From Amaurobius ferox (lineage: Eukaryota > Arthropoda > Arachnida > Araneae > Amaurobiidae): 64,000 bases of DNA. The notes under the pieces are model-generated. The model was not told the DNA's origin. It searched no databases and saw only the letters and a program-made list of their open reading frames with translations. Within the stretch, counting starts at the first letter, position 1. The number at the start of each line of letters is the position of its first letter. The stretch covers positions 69,601,180-69,665,179 of the forward strand of contig OX578152.1 in NCBI GenBank assembly GCA_951213105.1, in the 5' to 3' direction. Position numbers and translations under genes: made by a program. Shown one piece after another: positions 50,320-59,681 of the stretch.

Positions 50320-51107
50320 AAAAAAATCTGATGTGGGCAGCACATAACTTTCCCTGCAGACATATATCCACGTTCTCTTTATTTCAATTCAATTTTATTC
50401 ACTTTTAATTCAATTTTCGTTCTCATTTGATAACTCAACTTATTTTCAAAGGTGGCGTGGAGAAAATACGAAAAAAAGTAATATATCTTGAGAAAGGCTA
50501 GACCTAGTGTAATGGGGTTGGTCTTACTCTTTTCTTCGTTAAAAATTACTTATTAAACAAGCATTTAATGGATATATTTGAGCATACGTAGCTTTTTAGT
50601 TTATATTTTGACAGTTTTTTCGGGTCATTCTGCAAAAAAAGGGCAGGTTATTTTTTTCTGAATCGTACCAAAATCTAATCAGCACCAGGGTGACCTATAC
50701 GTGACACATCTACCGAATTTTGTGAAATTCGGCCCATTAGTTTTTCAGCTAGAGTGGATACAAGCTTTTGCGGGCCATTTCGCAAAAAAGGCGGGTTCTT
50801 TTATCCCGAATCGTACCCAAAACTAATCAGCACCAGAATCGCCCAAAAGTGACTTACCTACAAAATTTTGTGAAATTCGGTGTATTAGTTTTTTAGTTAG
50901 AGTGGATACAAAATCTGCACAGACAGACAGACACACAGACAGACAGCCACACACACACACACACACACACAGACGTCAGACTAAAAATGGTTTTTTCGTA
51001 ATCTAGAGGTCTCGAAACGTGTAGATCCGTCGAAAACTCGAGTTGCGATTTTCAACATGATTCCAATACTTTCCCAATACATTACCATGTATTGCAGGGA
51101 AAGTAAA
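50320..51107 (-). mobile_element. Family B (HINE-like) repeat, copy 8
   Basis: Full length with CAGA/CACA tract at 50,919-50,971 and palindrome end CATTACCATGTATTGCAGGG. Confidence 0.9.
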
Positions 51108-51109
51108 AC

Positions 51110-51240
51110 GTTTTTGTCTCAGCTGGGGTTGGAACCCCATATCTTGTACTGACCAGCTCATGCTCTCTCTCAGTTGAGCTATTTGGACAGAATGTCAAGT
51201 TCTTAACGTCGAAGTAGACGCTGAACAATACGCAAAAGCG
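51110..51240 (-). repeat. tRNA-like repeat (family G), copy 4
   Basis: Minus strand: CCAAATAGCTCAACTGAGAG, GGGGTTCCAACCCCAGCTGA, preceded by GACGTTAAGAACTTGACATT. B-box slightly degraded. It abuts family B copy 8. Confidence 0.65.
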
Positions 51241-51460
51241 CATATAAAAAATAACTTTCTTCAGAAATTCGGTATGATTTCGGCATTCCAAAATGCTCCT
51301 AGAAATGCAAATGCACCAGTCCATTTCAACAAAAATATTCGTTCCAATTCGTCTCTTTTCCGATCTAAGATTTCTTCCGAAGTGAAATAAAAGTGCTCTA
51401 CGATAAAATATTTTTCGTCGTTGAATTTATCGTTTTAATACTCTGGGCGTTCATAATTTT

Positions 51461-54400
51461 ACTTTCCCTGCAAAACATGGTAATGTATAGGGAAAGTATT
51501 GGAATCATGCCGAAAATCACAACTCGAGTTTTCGACGGATCTACACGTTTCGAGACCTGTAGAATACGAAAAAACCATTTTTAGCGTGACGTCTGTGTGT
51601 GTGTCTGTGTGTCTGTCTGTGTGTCTGTCTGTGCAGATTTTGTATCCACTCTAACTAAGAAAGTAATCGACCGAATTTCATAAAATTTGGTAGGTAAGTC
51701 ACTTGTGGGCGACTCTGGTGCTGATTAGTTTTGGGTACGATTCGGGATAAAAGAACCCGCCTTTTTTTGCGAAATGGCCCGCAAAAGCTTGTATCCACTG
51801 TAACTGAAAAACTAATGAACCGAATTTCACAAAATTTGGTAGATGAGTCACTTGTGGGTTACCCTGGTGCTGATTAGATTTTGGTACGATTCGAAGAAAA
51901 ATAACCTGCCTTTTTTTTGCAAAATGGCCCGCAAAAATCTTCAAAATCTAAACTAATGAACTAAATATACTCAAATATATCCATTAAATGCTCGTTTAAT
52001 AAGTAATTTTTAACGACAAAAAGAAAAAGATCAACCCCATTACACTAGGACTAGCCGTTCTCGAGATATTTTAGTTTTTCGTATTTTCTCTACGCCACCT
52101 TTAATAATAAGTCCGGTTACCGAATGAGAACGAAAATTGAAAATTAAAAGTGAAATAAATTTAAAAATAAATAAAGAGAACGTGAATATAAACGTCTGCA
52201 GGGAAAGTCATGTGCTGCCCACATCAGATTTTTACTTTCCCTGCAATACATGGTAATGTATAGGGAAAGTATTGGAATCATGTCGAAAATCGCAATTTGA
52301 GTTTTCGACGGATCTACACGTTTCGAGACCTCTAGAATACGAAAAAACTATTTTTAGCGTGACGTCTGTGTGTGTGTCTGTGTGTCTGTGTGTTTGTGTG
52401 TCTGTCTGTCTGTCGGTGCAGATTTTGTATCCACTCTAACTAAAAAACTAATTGACCGAATTTCATAAAATTTGGTAGGTAAGTCACTTGTGCACGAATC
52501 TGGTGCTGATTAGTTTTGGGTATGACTCGGGTTAAAAGAACCCGCCTTTTTTTGCGAAATGACCCGCAAAAGCTTGTATCCACTCTAACTGAAAAACTAA
52601 TGGACCAAAATTCACAAAATTTGGTAGATAAGTCGCTTGTAGGCCACCCTGGTGCTGATTAGATTTTGGTAGAATTCGAAAATAAAATAACCTGCCTCTT
52701 TTTGCAAAATGGCTCGCAAAAATCATCAAAATCTAAACTTAAGAACTACGTATGCTCAAATATAGCCATTAAATGCTTGTTTAATACGTAATTTTTAGCG
52801 AAGAAAAGAATAAGACCAACCCCATTACACTAGAACTAGCCGTTCTAGAGATATTTTAGTTTTTCGTATTTTTTCTACACCATTTTTGAAAATAAGTCCA
52901 GTTTTCAAATGAGAACGAAAATTGAATTAAAAATTAATGAAATTTAATTTAAATAAATAGAACGTGAATATTAGTCTGCAGAGAAAGTCATGTGCTGCCT
53001 ACATCAGATTTTTACTTTCCCTGCAATATATGGTAATGTATAGGGAAAGTATTGGAATCATGTCGAAAATCGCAACTCGAGTTTTCGACGGATCTACACA
53101 TTTCAAGACCTCTAGAATACGAAAAAACCGTTTTTAGCATGACGTCTGTGTGTGTGTCTCTGTGTCTTTTGTATCCACTCTAACTAAAAAACTAATTGAC
53201 CGGATTTCACAAAATTTGGTACATAAGTCACTTGTGGACGAGTCTGGTGTTGATTAGTTTTGGGTACGATTCGGGATAAAAGAACCCGCATATTTTTGCG
53301 AAATGGCCCGCAAAAGCTTGTATCCACTCTAACTAAAAAACTAATGGACCGAATTTCACAAAATTCGCAGATGAGTCATTTGTGGGTGACCCTGGTGCTG
53401 ATTAGATTTTGGTACGATTCGAAAAAAAATAACCTGCATTTTTTTGCAAAATGGCCCGCAAAAATCATCCAAATCTAAACTAAAGAACTAGGTATACTCA
53501 AATATATCCATTAAATGCTCGTTTAATACGTAATTTTTAACGACGAAAATAATAAGACCAACCCCATTTCACTAGGACTAGCCGTTTTCGAGATATTTTA
53601 GTTTTCCGTATTTTCTCTACGCCACCTATGAAAATAAGTCCGGTTACCGAATGAGTACGAAAATTGAATTAAACGTGAAATAAATTCAATTAAAATAAAG
53701 AGAACGTGTATATAAGTCTGCAGGAAAAGTCATGTGCTGCCCACATCAGATTTTTACTTTCCCTGCAATACATGGTAATGTATAGGGAAAGTATTGGCAT
53801 CATGTCGAAAATCGCAACTCGAGTTTTCGACGGATCTACACGTTTCGAGACCTCTAGAATACGAAAAAACCATTTTTAACGTGACGTCTGTGTGTGTGTC
53901 TGTGTGTCTGTGTGTCTGTCTGTCTGTGTAGCTTTTGATTCCACTCTAACTAAAAAATTCTTCTATGTATTCTTCTATGTGTGTGTCTGTGTGTCTGTGT
54001 GTCTGTCTGTCTGTCTGTGTATCTGTGTGTCTGTCTGTCTGTCTGTGCAGATTTTGTATCCACTGTAACTAAAAAACTAATGGACCGAATTTCACAAAAT
54101 TTGGTAGGTAAGTCACTTGTGGGCGGGGCTGGTGCTGATTAGTTTTGGGTACGATTCGGAATAAAAGAACCCGCCTTTTTTTGCGAAATGGCCCGCAAAA
54201 GCTTGTATCCACTCTAGCTGAAAAACTAATGGACCGAATTTCACAAAATTGGTAGATGAGTCACGTATAGCTCACTCTGGTGCTGATTATATTTTGGTAC
54301 GTTTCGGAAAAAAATAACCTGCCTTTTTTTGCAAAACGGCCCGCAAAAATCTTCAAAATCTAAACTAAAGAACTAGGTATACTCAGATATATCCATAAAA

Positions 54401-54530
54401 TGCCCGTTTAATACGTAATGTTTAACGACGAAAAGAATAAGACCAACCCCATTACACTAGGACTAGCCGTTCTCGAGATATTTTAGTTTTTCGTACTTTC
54501 CCTACGCCACCTTTGAAAATAAGCCCGGTT
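51461..54530 (+). repeat. Head-to-tail array of four family B elements
   Basis: Copies at 51,461-52,233, 52,234-53,013, 53,014-53,755 and 53,756-54,530 (773, 780, 742 and 775 bp). Each starts ACTTTCCCTGCAATA-type palindrome, and the first three end CACATCAGATTTTT with no spacer before the next. The fourth stops at AAAATAAGCCCGGTT, about 150 bp short of the family end, exactly where the viral block begins. It also has an expanded TCTG/TGTG stretch (53,888-54,055). Spacer-free head-to-tail arrays are expected of rolling-circle transposition, but unequal exchange could also produce them. Confidence 0.92.
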
Positions 54531-54583
54531 AGTAGTATATGGGGCATACTCTGGGACACCCAGAGTATGCCCCATATACTACT
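54531..54583. repeat. Perfect 53-bp palindrome at the left end of the viral element
   Basis: Two 25-bp arms (AGTAGTATATGGGGCATACT plus CTGGG, and the exact complement) around the loop ACA, without a mismatch. The left arm starts 5'-AG, as Polinton termini do, directly at the cut in the fourth family B copy. Its role as the element's terminus is inferred from position. Confidence 0.9.
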
Positions 54584-55049
54584 AATTCCTATCATATTTC
54601 AAAGATTTAAGACAACCTCTGAGACCAAGCATGTATAAAATCATCCGAAAATACATAAAATCATTAAAAAATAGGTATTTTTAAAAAAATCAAAAATCAA
54701 GAGAGTTTTAAGACTCTAAAATTTCATGTTTTTTAACTTAGAAAATGAATTATATGAATATTATTGAGACTGAATTTTAACTTTTTTTTAGATAAATGAT
54801 CAAGGGAGCCCCATTTTGGAGCTACCTTATTTTGAGAGTTATGAGGGGACCATTAGTCCCCCCATATATAGGTAAATTACCTACAATGTGGAAAAAATTA
54901 TTTTATTTTTCAAAGTTTTTAGAAAATAAAAGGATGAAATTAGATAAATGCGTGAAAAAAAAAGAGGACTTCCAAATGAATGGAAGTCCTCTAAGCTTTA
55001 AAATAAAAGAGATCTTCATTACAAAGTGACTCAAAATATATTGATGACG
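54584..55049. other. Left-end leader of the viral element
   Basis: Contains a plus-strand frame of 77 codons (54,796-55,029) whose ATG follows GATAAATG, a context like the viral gene starts. It lacks recognisable domains and overlaps hairpins, so it is weak. GGGGACCATTAGTCCCC (near 54,845) is a small hairpin. The stretch may be part of a long terminal inverted repeat; the right terminus needed to test this is outside the window. Confidence 0.4.
54963..54992. terminator. Perfect 12-bp hairpin, 6-nt loop
   Basis: AGAGGACTTCCA and TGGAAGTCCTCT around AATGAA. It lies just outside the last minus-strand gene. It could be a transcription-end or RNA-processing signal for the leftward genes; the function is inferred. 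Confidence 0.6.
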
Positions 55050-55078
55050 AAACGTGTCCGAAAATTACGGACGCGTTT
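55050..55078. terminator. Hairpin overlapping the stop of the LRR gene
   Basis: AAACGTGTCCG and CGGACGCGTTT pair (one G-U) around AAAATTA. It ends on the stop codon of the leftmost gene, at the 3' end of the minus-strand gene series. Confidence 0.55.
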
Positions 55079-55971
55079 TATGGACTGAGTTTTTTTAAGA
55101 CTGGAAATCCTACATTATTTCTAAATCTTCTTAACATCATGGGTATTTTATCTTCATCATACCATATTTCCTTTATTCTAGGTAAAAATATTAATTCAGT
55201 TAAAGATGTAATATCGTTTTCTCTACAATATAATTTTTTTAAATTAGTTAAATTTTTTATTCCTTCAAGAGATGTAATATCGTTTTCACTACAAGATAGT
55301 ATTTCTAAATTTATTAAATTTTTTATTCCTTCAAGTGAATTTAATCTATTATCTACACAATATAATTCTTTTAAATTAGTTAAATTTTTTATACCTTTAA
55401 GAGATGTAATATCGTTTTCACTACAAGATAGTATTTCTAAATTAGTTAAGTTTTCTATACCTTCAAGTGAAGTTAATCTATTATTATTACAACTTAATTC
55501 TTTTAAATTAGTTAAATTTTCTATACCTTCAAGAGATGTTAATTTATTTTTATTACAATTTAATGTTTCTAAATTCGTTAAATTTTCTATACCTTCAAGA
55601 GATGTTAATTTATTTTTATTACAATATAATGTTTCTAAATTAGTTAAATTTTTTATTCCTTCAAGGGATGTTAATTTATTACCTCTACATTTTAATACTT
55701 TTAAATTCGTTAAATTTTCTATTCCATCAAGAGATTTTAATCTATTATTTTTACAATCTAATGTTTCTAAATTTATTAAATTTTTTATTTCATCAAGAGA
55801 TGTTAATTTATATCCCTCACAATATAATTCTTTTAAATTAGTTAAATTTTCTATTCCTTCAAGAGATGTATCACAATATAATATAAAAATAGATTTCACT
55901 TCAGTAGGATTCTCTATATTTAAGAAAGACATAGTTTTTTTTTCCATACCATTATTATATACAACATCCAT
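55078..55971 (-). CDS. Leucine-rich repeat protein of the viral element
   Basis: 297 residues: a 42-residue N-terminal segment, ten exact 22-residue leucine-rich repeats at residues 43-262 without insertions (pattern LTNLKxLxCxxNxLTSLxGIxN, a Cys in every repeat), and a 35-residue capping tail. No signal peptide or membrane segment, so probably intracellular. The repeat pattern is the short SDS22/internalin-like type. The 66-bp DNA units are very alike, suggesting recent expansion by unequal exchange. It is the last gene of the leftward series, two bases after the stop and directly after the six-repeat protein gene. LRR proteins bind other proteins; a role in interaction with host factors is an inference. 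LRR genes are not core Polinton genes, so this is cargo. Confidence 0.85.
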   Translation of the reverse strand: MDVVYNNGMEKKTMSFLNIENPTEVKSIFILYCDTSLEGIENLTNLKELYCEGYKLTSLDEIKNLINLETLDCKNNRLKSLDGIENLTNLKVLKCRGNKLTSLEGIKNLTNLETLYCNKNKLTSLEGIENLTNLETLNCNKNKLTSLEGIENLTNLKELSCNNNRLTSLEGIENLTNLEILSCSENDITSLKGIKNLTNLKELYCVDNRLNSLEGIKNLINLEILSCSENDITSLEGIKNLTNLKKLYCRENDITSLTELIFLPRIKEIWYDEDKIPMMLRRFRNNVGFPVLKKLSP

Positions 55972-56643
55972 TTATATAGAAACAATTTTATTAAATTTAT
56001 CCTCTTTGTTAGTTAATTGTCTCAAAAGATAAACACTCTCTCTCAAGACTGATTTAACTTCATATATCTCTTCAAAAATTTTCTCTTGATAAGGTTCTAT
56101 TTCGTGATGACCAAACTTTTTATTTAATTCACTCATCTGTATTGCTTGTACTTTTTTCCAATAAACATTAAAAAAGTGATCAGGTAATAGCTCAAATTTA
56201 TATTTAATCAAATAACAAAAATCTAATTTATGCATAAATTCTTCTATAAAATTTTCACTAAATGTTTGATATCTAGTTATATACAACCAATTTAAATCAT
56301 CTTTTAATTCTCTCATTGTATCTTCTGTAAGATTTTGAAATATTGATACTTTATATAAATCTAAATTATCAGAAAATTTTATGATAAATTCGTTACTTAA
56401 AGTTTGATATTGAGATATGTTTACCCAATCTACTTTATCTTTACATTTTTCAATAAAATCTTCTGATAATTTTTGATATCTAGAAATTTTAGGCCAATCA
56501 TCAGGTTGAGCAAATTCTTCAATAAAAGATTCAGACAGTGTTGAATATTGTAAAACTAAATCCCAATTTACATGACTAATAAGATTTCTAATTACATCTT
56601 CAGATAAATTTTTTCTGGAAAATTCATTCCAATCAATATCCAT
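55972..56643 (-). CDS. Six-repeat protein (WxxISxYQxLSExFI repeats), viral cargo
   Basis: 223 residues. After 12 N-terminal residues come six tandem 23-residue repeats (about 13-150) of the form LSExFIExFxDxxDWxxISxYQ. A helical C-terminal region (150-223) follows, rich in Glu/Lys. Repeats of this type are, from general knowledge, widespread in large DNA viruses and phages; their function is unknown. No signal peptide. The start codon comes three bases after the stop of the fibre-like gene (stop TAA, then TAA, then ATG), and its own stop abuts the start of the LRR gene, so the three are probably co-transcribed leftwards. Confidence 0.75.
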   Translation of the reverse strand: MDIDWNEFSRKNLSEDVIRNLISHVNWDLVLQYSTLSESFIEEFAQPDDWPKISRYQKLSEDFIEKCKDKVDWVNISQYQTLSNEFIIKFSDNLDLYKVSIFQNLTEDTMRELKDDLNWLYITRYQTFSENFIEEFMHKLDFCYLIKYKFELLPDHFFNVYWKKVQAIQMSELNKKFGHHEIEPYQEKIFEEIYEVKSVLRESVYLLRQLTNKEDKFNKIVSI

Positions 56644-56646
56644 TTA

Positions 56647-57519
56647 TTAGAAAGAAATTTTTTCAATATGCATATAAGGTTTTAAAGCGTTACCATCACA
56701 TTTTATCTTTAATGTGATGATATCATCACGTTTACCATAAGCAAAACAGGTTACTACATCTCTATTAACATTTAAAATTTCCTTACCATTGATTTCCAGA
56801 GATATCAGTGGACTTTTATCATATATATATTTAATTTCTACTGTATCATATACGAGTATATCTATATATATAGAAATTTTCATATACATATCGGTAGATA
56901 ATCGCATCTCTTGATCTAGTAATTTTGAGCTCATCATGTTGAAATTTACTTTTTTATAATCCCCATCTGTATGAAAATCATTTAGTATAGTAACCCAGAT
57001 ATCTCTATTGTCTAAATATATTTTATTGACAGCATCGTTATCATTTTCAGGTTTAGAAACATTCGTAATTATTTTATTTTTTGCATCAAATTTATCATTC
57101 TGTAATATTAACGAATTTTTTTCAAAATATCTTTTATTCACAACATTTTTTTCATCTTTAGGATCTGCAACATTTCCTATTCTTTTTCCTTTTGCATCGT
57201 AAGGTTTACCTTCTAAAGTATGTAAAGTTGTATCATTTAATTCTTTTATTCTCTTGCCTGTTTCTTCAGTAAAAGTTAAAAAACCCTCATCATATTTAGT
57301 TTTTATAAGATCTCTCAATTCATGATGATTATTCTCTATTTTATTCAAAACAAAACTTTTAGTGGTTAAATCTAAATCATCTATAGGATTTTCACAATTT
57401 TTTAAAATTCTATTTTCCATATCATAATTTCCGTCATTCATTAATTTAAAACCTATACCAGGAGGTCCAATAGGTCCTTCTTTCATTTGATCATCATAAG
57501 GTGGATAATAAGCACTCAT
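56647..57519 (-). CDS. Fibre-like attachment protein
   Basis: 290 residues. A short collagen-like stretch (GPIGPPGIG) at 15-23 follows a Tyr/Pro-rich N-terminus. Then there are three copies of a tail-fibre-like motif: about 30-57 (ENRILKNCENPID), 103-130 (GKRIGNVADPKDEKNVVNKRY) and 140-172 (NKIITNVSKPENDNDAVNKIY), with a helical linker at 58-95. The C-terminal ~115 residues (176-290) are predominantly beta, like a globular head. This shaft-plus-head plan suggests a trimeric spike at the capsid vertices. It follows the major capsid gene directly. The shaft motif resembles phage tail-fibre repeats and spikes annotated in adintoviruses; the assignment rests on motif layout. Confidence 0.7.
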   Translation of the reverse strand: MSAYYPPYDDQMKEGPIGPPGIGFKLMNDGNYDMENRILKNCENPIDDLDLTTKSFVLNKIENNHHELRDLIKTKYDEGFLTFTEETGKRIKELNDTTLHTLEGKPYDAKGKRIGNVADPKDEKNVVNKRYFEKNSLILQNDKFDAKNKIITNVSKPENDNDAVNKIYLDNRDIWVTILNDFHTDGDYKKVNFNMMSSKLLDQEMRLSTDMYMKISIYIDILVYDTVEIKYIYDKSPLISLEINGKEILNVNRDVVTCFAYGKRDDIITLKIKCDGNALKPYMHIEKISF

Positions 57520-57529
57520 TTATTTAATT

Positions 57530-58864
57530 TTAAGATTTTAAACTCTTAACCATTGTTATAGTTTTATTTTTTAAATTTATAAAACATCTCTTTCTTTCTT
57601 TAAAAATAAAATAAAACTTATATTCCTTTTGACTATTCGTTATCCAATTAAATTCAATATCTAAATTATTTAAATCGGTATAGTTTTCATGATTTGATGA
57701 GTCAAAAGGAAAAATAGGATACAGTTTACCAAAATTCTCCTTATTTATCAAAGGTCCTGTTTCTGTATTATTATCGTTAAATCCTTCATGTAAAAGAGCT
57801 TCATACACTCGAATATAATCTTTATTGGCAAAATTTGTTTTATAACGCATAAGAGGAACTTGTTTATTATTAATCATCAACCAGCATTCTGCCATATCTA
57901 TATGATCAAATATCATATTATTTTTTTCATAATTACTATCTCTTTCAACATATTGAGGAATAACATAGACACTTAAAACTTCATCTGACGCTGTTGTTGC
58001 TGTCACAGATCCACTGTTGCTTCTATAAGGGCCTACCATCTTAAATCTATGTCGATCCCAATTTACCTCTATATCTTTATCGGATAGATATGATTCCAGA
58101 AACAAACTTTCTGCAGAATTTTTTAATTCTATATAAGGTAAATGTAAGGTTAAACCTTCAACTACTACCTTATAATTTTCGTTTCTTATATTAGTATATA
58201 TCATATTTTTATTTTCATTTCTTTGAATTTCTATTTTCACTTCAAAACCTGAAATTATCTTTTCATATTCTCTAAAGAAATCGATTATATCTTTTAAAGG
58301 TGTCCATATTTTAATGACATTGCTATCTTTCGTTAGTTCCCATCTCTTTACGAATCCTTCGTTATAATCTTTATTCATTTTCAAATTATTAAAAAATTCA
58401 GTTATTTTAGTAGTATCTTCTAAAGTACCATCATATTTGAACTCATTACGGTCAGCTGAATCAGATGTATCTAGATAAAAAAATTCATTTTGAGCTTGTG
58501 ATGTTACATAATCAGGAGTATAATGAATTAATCTTAAAACATGATTCATGATTGAAAAATTTGACTGTGTATTTGATTCAATTTCAGTATCTCCTATATG
58601 TACTTTTAAAGTTTTGATAAAACCTCCACCATTTACTAGACTCACATTTTCGTTTCCAATGGATGATTTATCATTTTTTGTAATTTTTAATTTTAGTTCA
58701 AGATATCCTCTAGAATATAAAATTTTTGCTTTAGTATCATTAATATGAAAAACATAGGTGGCATTCTCATCTGAACTATGTTCTTTTGGATGAATTTCTC
58801 TTAATTCATAACTTTTAATGTGATCATTATAATAATAACGAGTATCACTTAAATCATAAATCAT
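57530..58864 (-). CDS. Major capsid protein, double jelly-roll type (hexon-like)
   Basis: 444 residues, the size and position expected of the Polinton/adintovirus hexon-like protein. Visible family-like features: the N-terminal beta-rich half with YLELKLKITK and a conserved GGGFIKTLKVHIGDTEIES hairpin (about 78-97), the stretch SNFSIMNHVLRLIHY followed by a LWYKDT-equivalent FFYLDTSDSADRN (about 126-138), then a second jelly-roll with VNWDRHRFKMVGPYRS and FDHIDMAECWLMINNKQVPL. It would form the trimeric capsomers of an icosahedral virion. The frame is intact. Its ATG immediately follows the stop of a 39-codon gene (TAAATG). Assigned by size, context and pattern, not by alignment. Confidence 0.85.
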   Translation of the reverse strand: MIYDLSDTRYYYNDHIKSYELREIHPKEHSSDENATYVFHINDTKAKILYSRGYLELKLKITKNDKSSIGNENVSLVNGGGFIKTLKVHIGDTEIESNTQSNFSIMNHVLRLIHYTPDYVTSQAQNEFFYLDTSDSADRNEFKYDGTLEDTTKITEFFNNLKMNKDYNEGFVKRWELTKDSNVIKIWTPLKDIIDFFREYEKIISGFEVKIEIQRNENKNMIYTNIRNENYKVVVEGLTLHLPYIELKNSAESLFLESYLSDKDIEVNWDRHRFKMVGPYRSNSGSVTATTASDEVLSVYVIPQYVERDSNYEKNNMIFDHIDMAECWLMINNKQVPLMRYKTNFANKDYIRVYEALLHEGFNDNNTETGPLINKENFGKLYPIFPFDSSNHENYTDLNNLDIEFNWITNSQKEYKFYFIFKERKRCFINLKNKTITMVKSLKS

Positions 58865-58984
58865 TTATTTAGGAAGAATTTTTAAACCACCTCCTTTCTT
58901 TTTCATAGAAAATATTACATTTAATATATTCTTAGGTTTCAATAAAACCTTTAAAAATCCTTTTATTTTTTTACTTTTTCTCAT
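58865..58984 (-). CDS. 39-residue basic protein between penton and capsid genes
   Basis: A short complete frame beginning MRKSKKIKGFLKVLLK and ending KKKGGGLKILPK, with stop TAA abutting the ATG of the major capsid gene, and its own ATG a few bases after the penton-like stop. It fits the stop/start packing of its neighbours exactly, which is the main support for it being real. About one third of residues are Lys/Arg, with a hydrophobic middle (NILNVIFS). Such a peptide could be a core/DNA-condensing or membrane-active capsid peptide, like the small basic core proteins of adenoviruses; this is inference. Confidence 0.65.
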   Translation of the reverse strand: MRKSKKIKGFLKVLLKPKNILNVIFSMKKKGGGLKILPK

Positions 58985-58988
58985 TTAT

Positions 58989-59681
58989 TTAAGAAGAAAT
59001 AAAATTAAATTCTACAGCTCCTTTATTTAAATCTATTAATTCACCTTTTTGATTAGTAATCCTCATTTTTATTCTTTCAACAGGATCTACTTTAACAGGA
59101 AAAAATATCCAATTATTAAATTCTTTTGAAATTATACTACCTGGAGGGTTTTTATTAGTGAAAGAATATATGACTTCTGAATTATATTGATTTATTAAAG
59201 ATCCTTTTACAACATCACAGTGAATATAAATATTATCATTTCCATTAGATATATCAGCAATATGTTCACCTTCAATCTCTGTTTCTTCATCATAACTTCC
59301 ATATGTCGGTTTTAAAAAGCCTATAATTTTATGAAAGTTACTTTCTGTAAAATCAATTACCCAATTTTTTTTCAGTTTAATAGATATTCTTTGTCTTGCT
59401 TCAATAATACCAAATTTGACAGGTGGATCCTTACCAAATATTTTCATCATATACTCATTTAAACCTCTTACAGTATAATTACCATTTGAGATAATAATTG
59501 TTATATCTGAATCTTTGTCTAACAATCTAAATTTGTTATTTCCATAATTCTTACTTATATTAAACCAGGAAACTTCCATAGAGAATGAGTGTAAAGCTAA
59601 TTTTTTTATTTTAAGAGGTGTAATAAAATTTACAGTAAATTCCTCTGATTTCTCATGACCTTCAGATTTTAATTTTATCAT
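58989..59681 (-). CDS. Penton-like minor capsid protein (single jelly-roll)
   Basis: 230 residues, beta-rich throughout. Features that recur in Polinton minor capsid proteins are visible: an early EEFTVNFITPLKIKKLALHS strand pair, SWFNIS at about 39-44, then NNKFRLL, an ISNGNYTVRGLNEYM turn-helix (about 64-80), and a central RISIKLKKNWVIDFT segment. The C-terminus ends in IKMRITNQKGELIDLNKG-type strands. It would occupy the capsid vertices and carry the fibre. The ATG overlaps the 3' end of the protease gene by 20 bases. Intact frame. Confidence 0.8.
   Translation of the reverse strand: MIKLKSEGHEKSEEFTVNFITPLKIKKLALHSFSMEVSWFNISKNYGNNKFRLLDKDSDITIIISNGNYTVRGLNEYMMKIFGKDPPVKFGIIEARQRISIKLKKNWVIDFTESNFHKIIGFLKPTYGSYDEETEIEGEHIADISNGNDNIYIHCDVVKGSLINQYNSEVIYSFTNKNPPGSIISKEFNNWIFFPVKVDPVERIKMRITNQKGELIDLNKGAVEFNFISS

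Noticed and set aside
54796..55029. A 77-residue plus-strand viral gene
   Set aside because: The start context fits, but the frame lacks motifs, overlaps hairpins and lies in what may be the terminal repeat. Mentioned only as a weak possibility within the left-end entry.
55139..56032. A 297-codon plus-strand open frame opposite the LRR gene
   Set aside because: It mirrors the repeat structure of the minus-strand LRR gene, is made of Phe/Ile/Ser-rich repeats with no known fold, and is on the wrong strand for this gene series. It is open because each 66-bp unit lacks stops in that frame.
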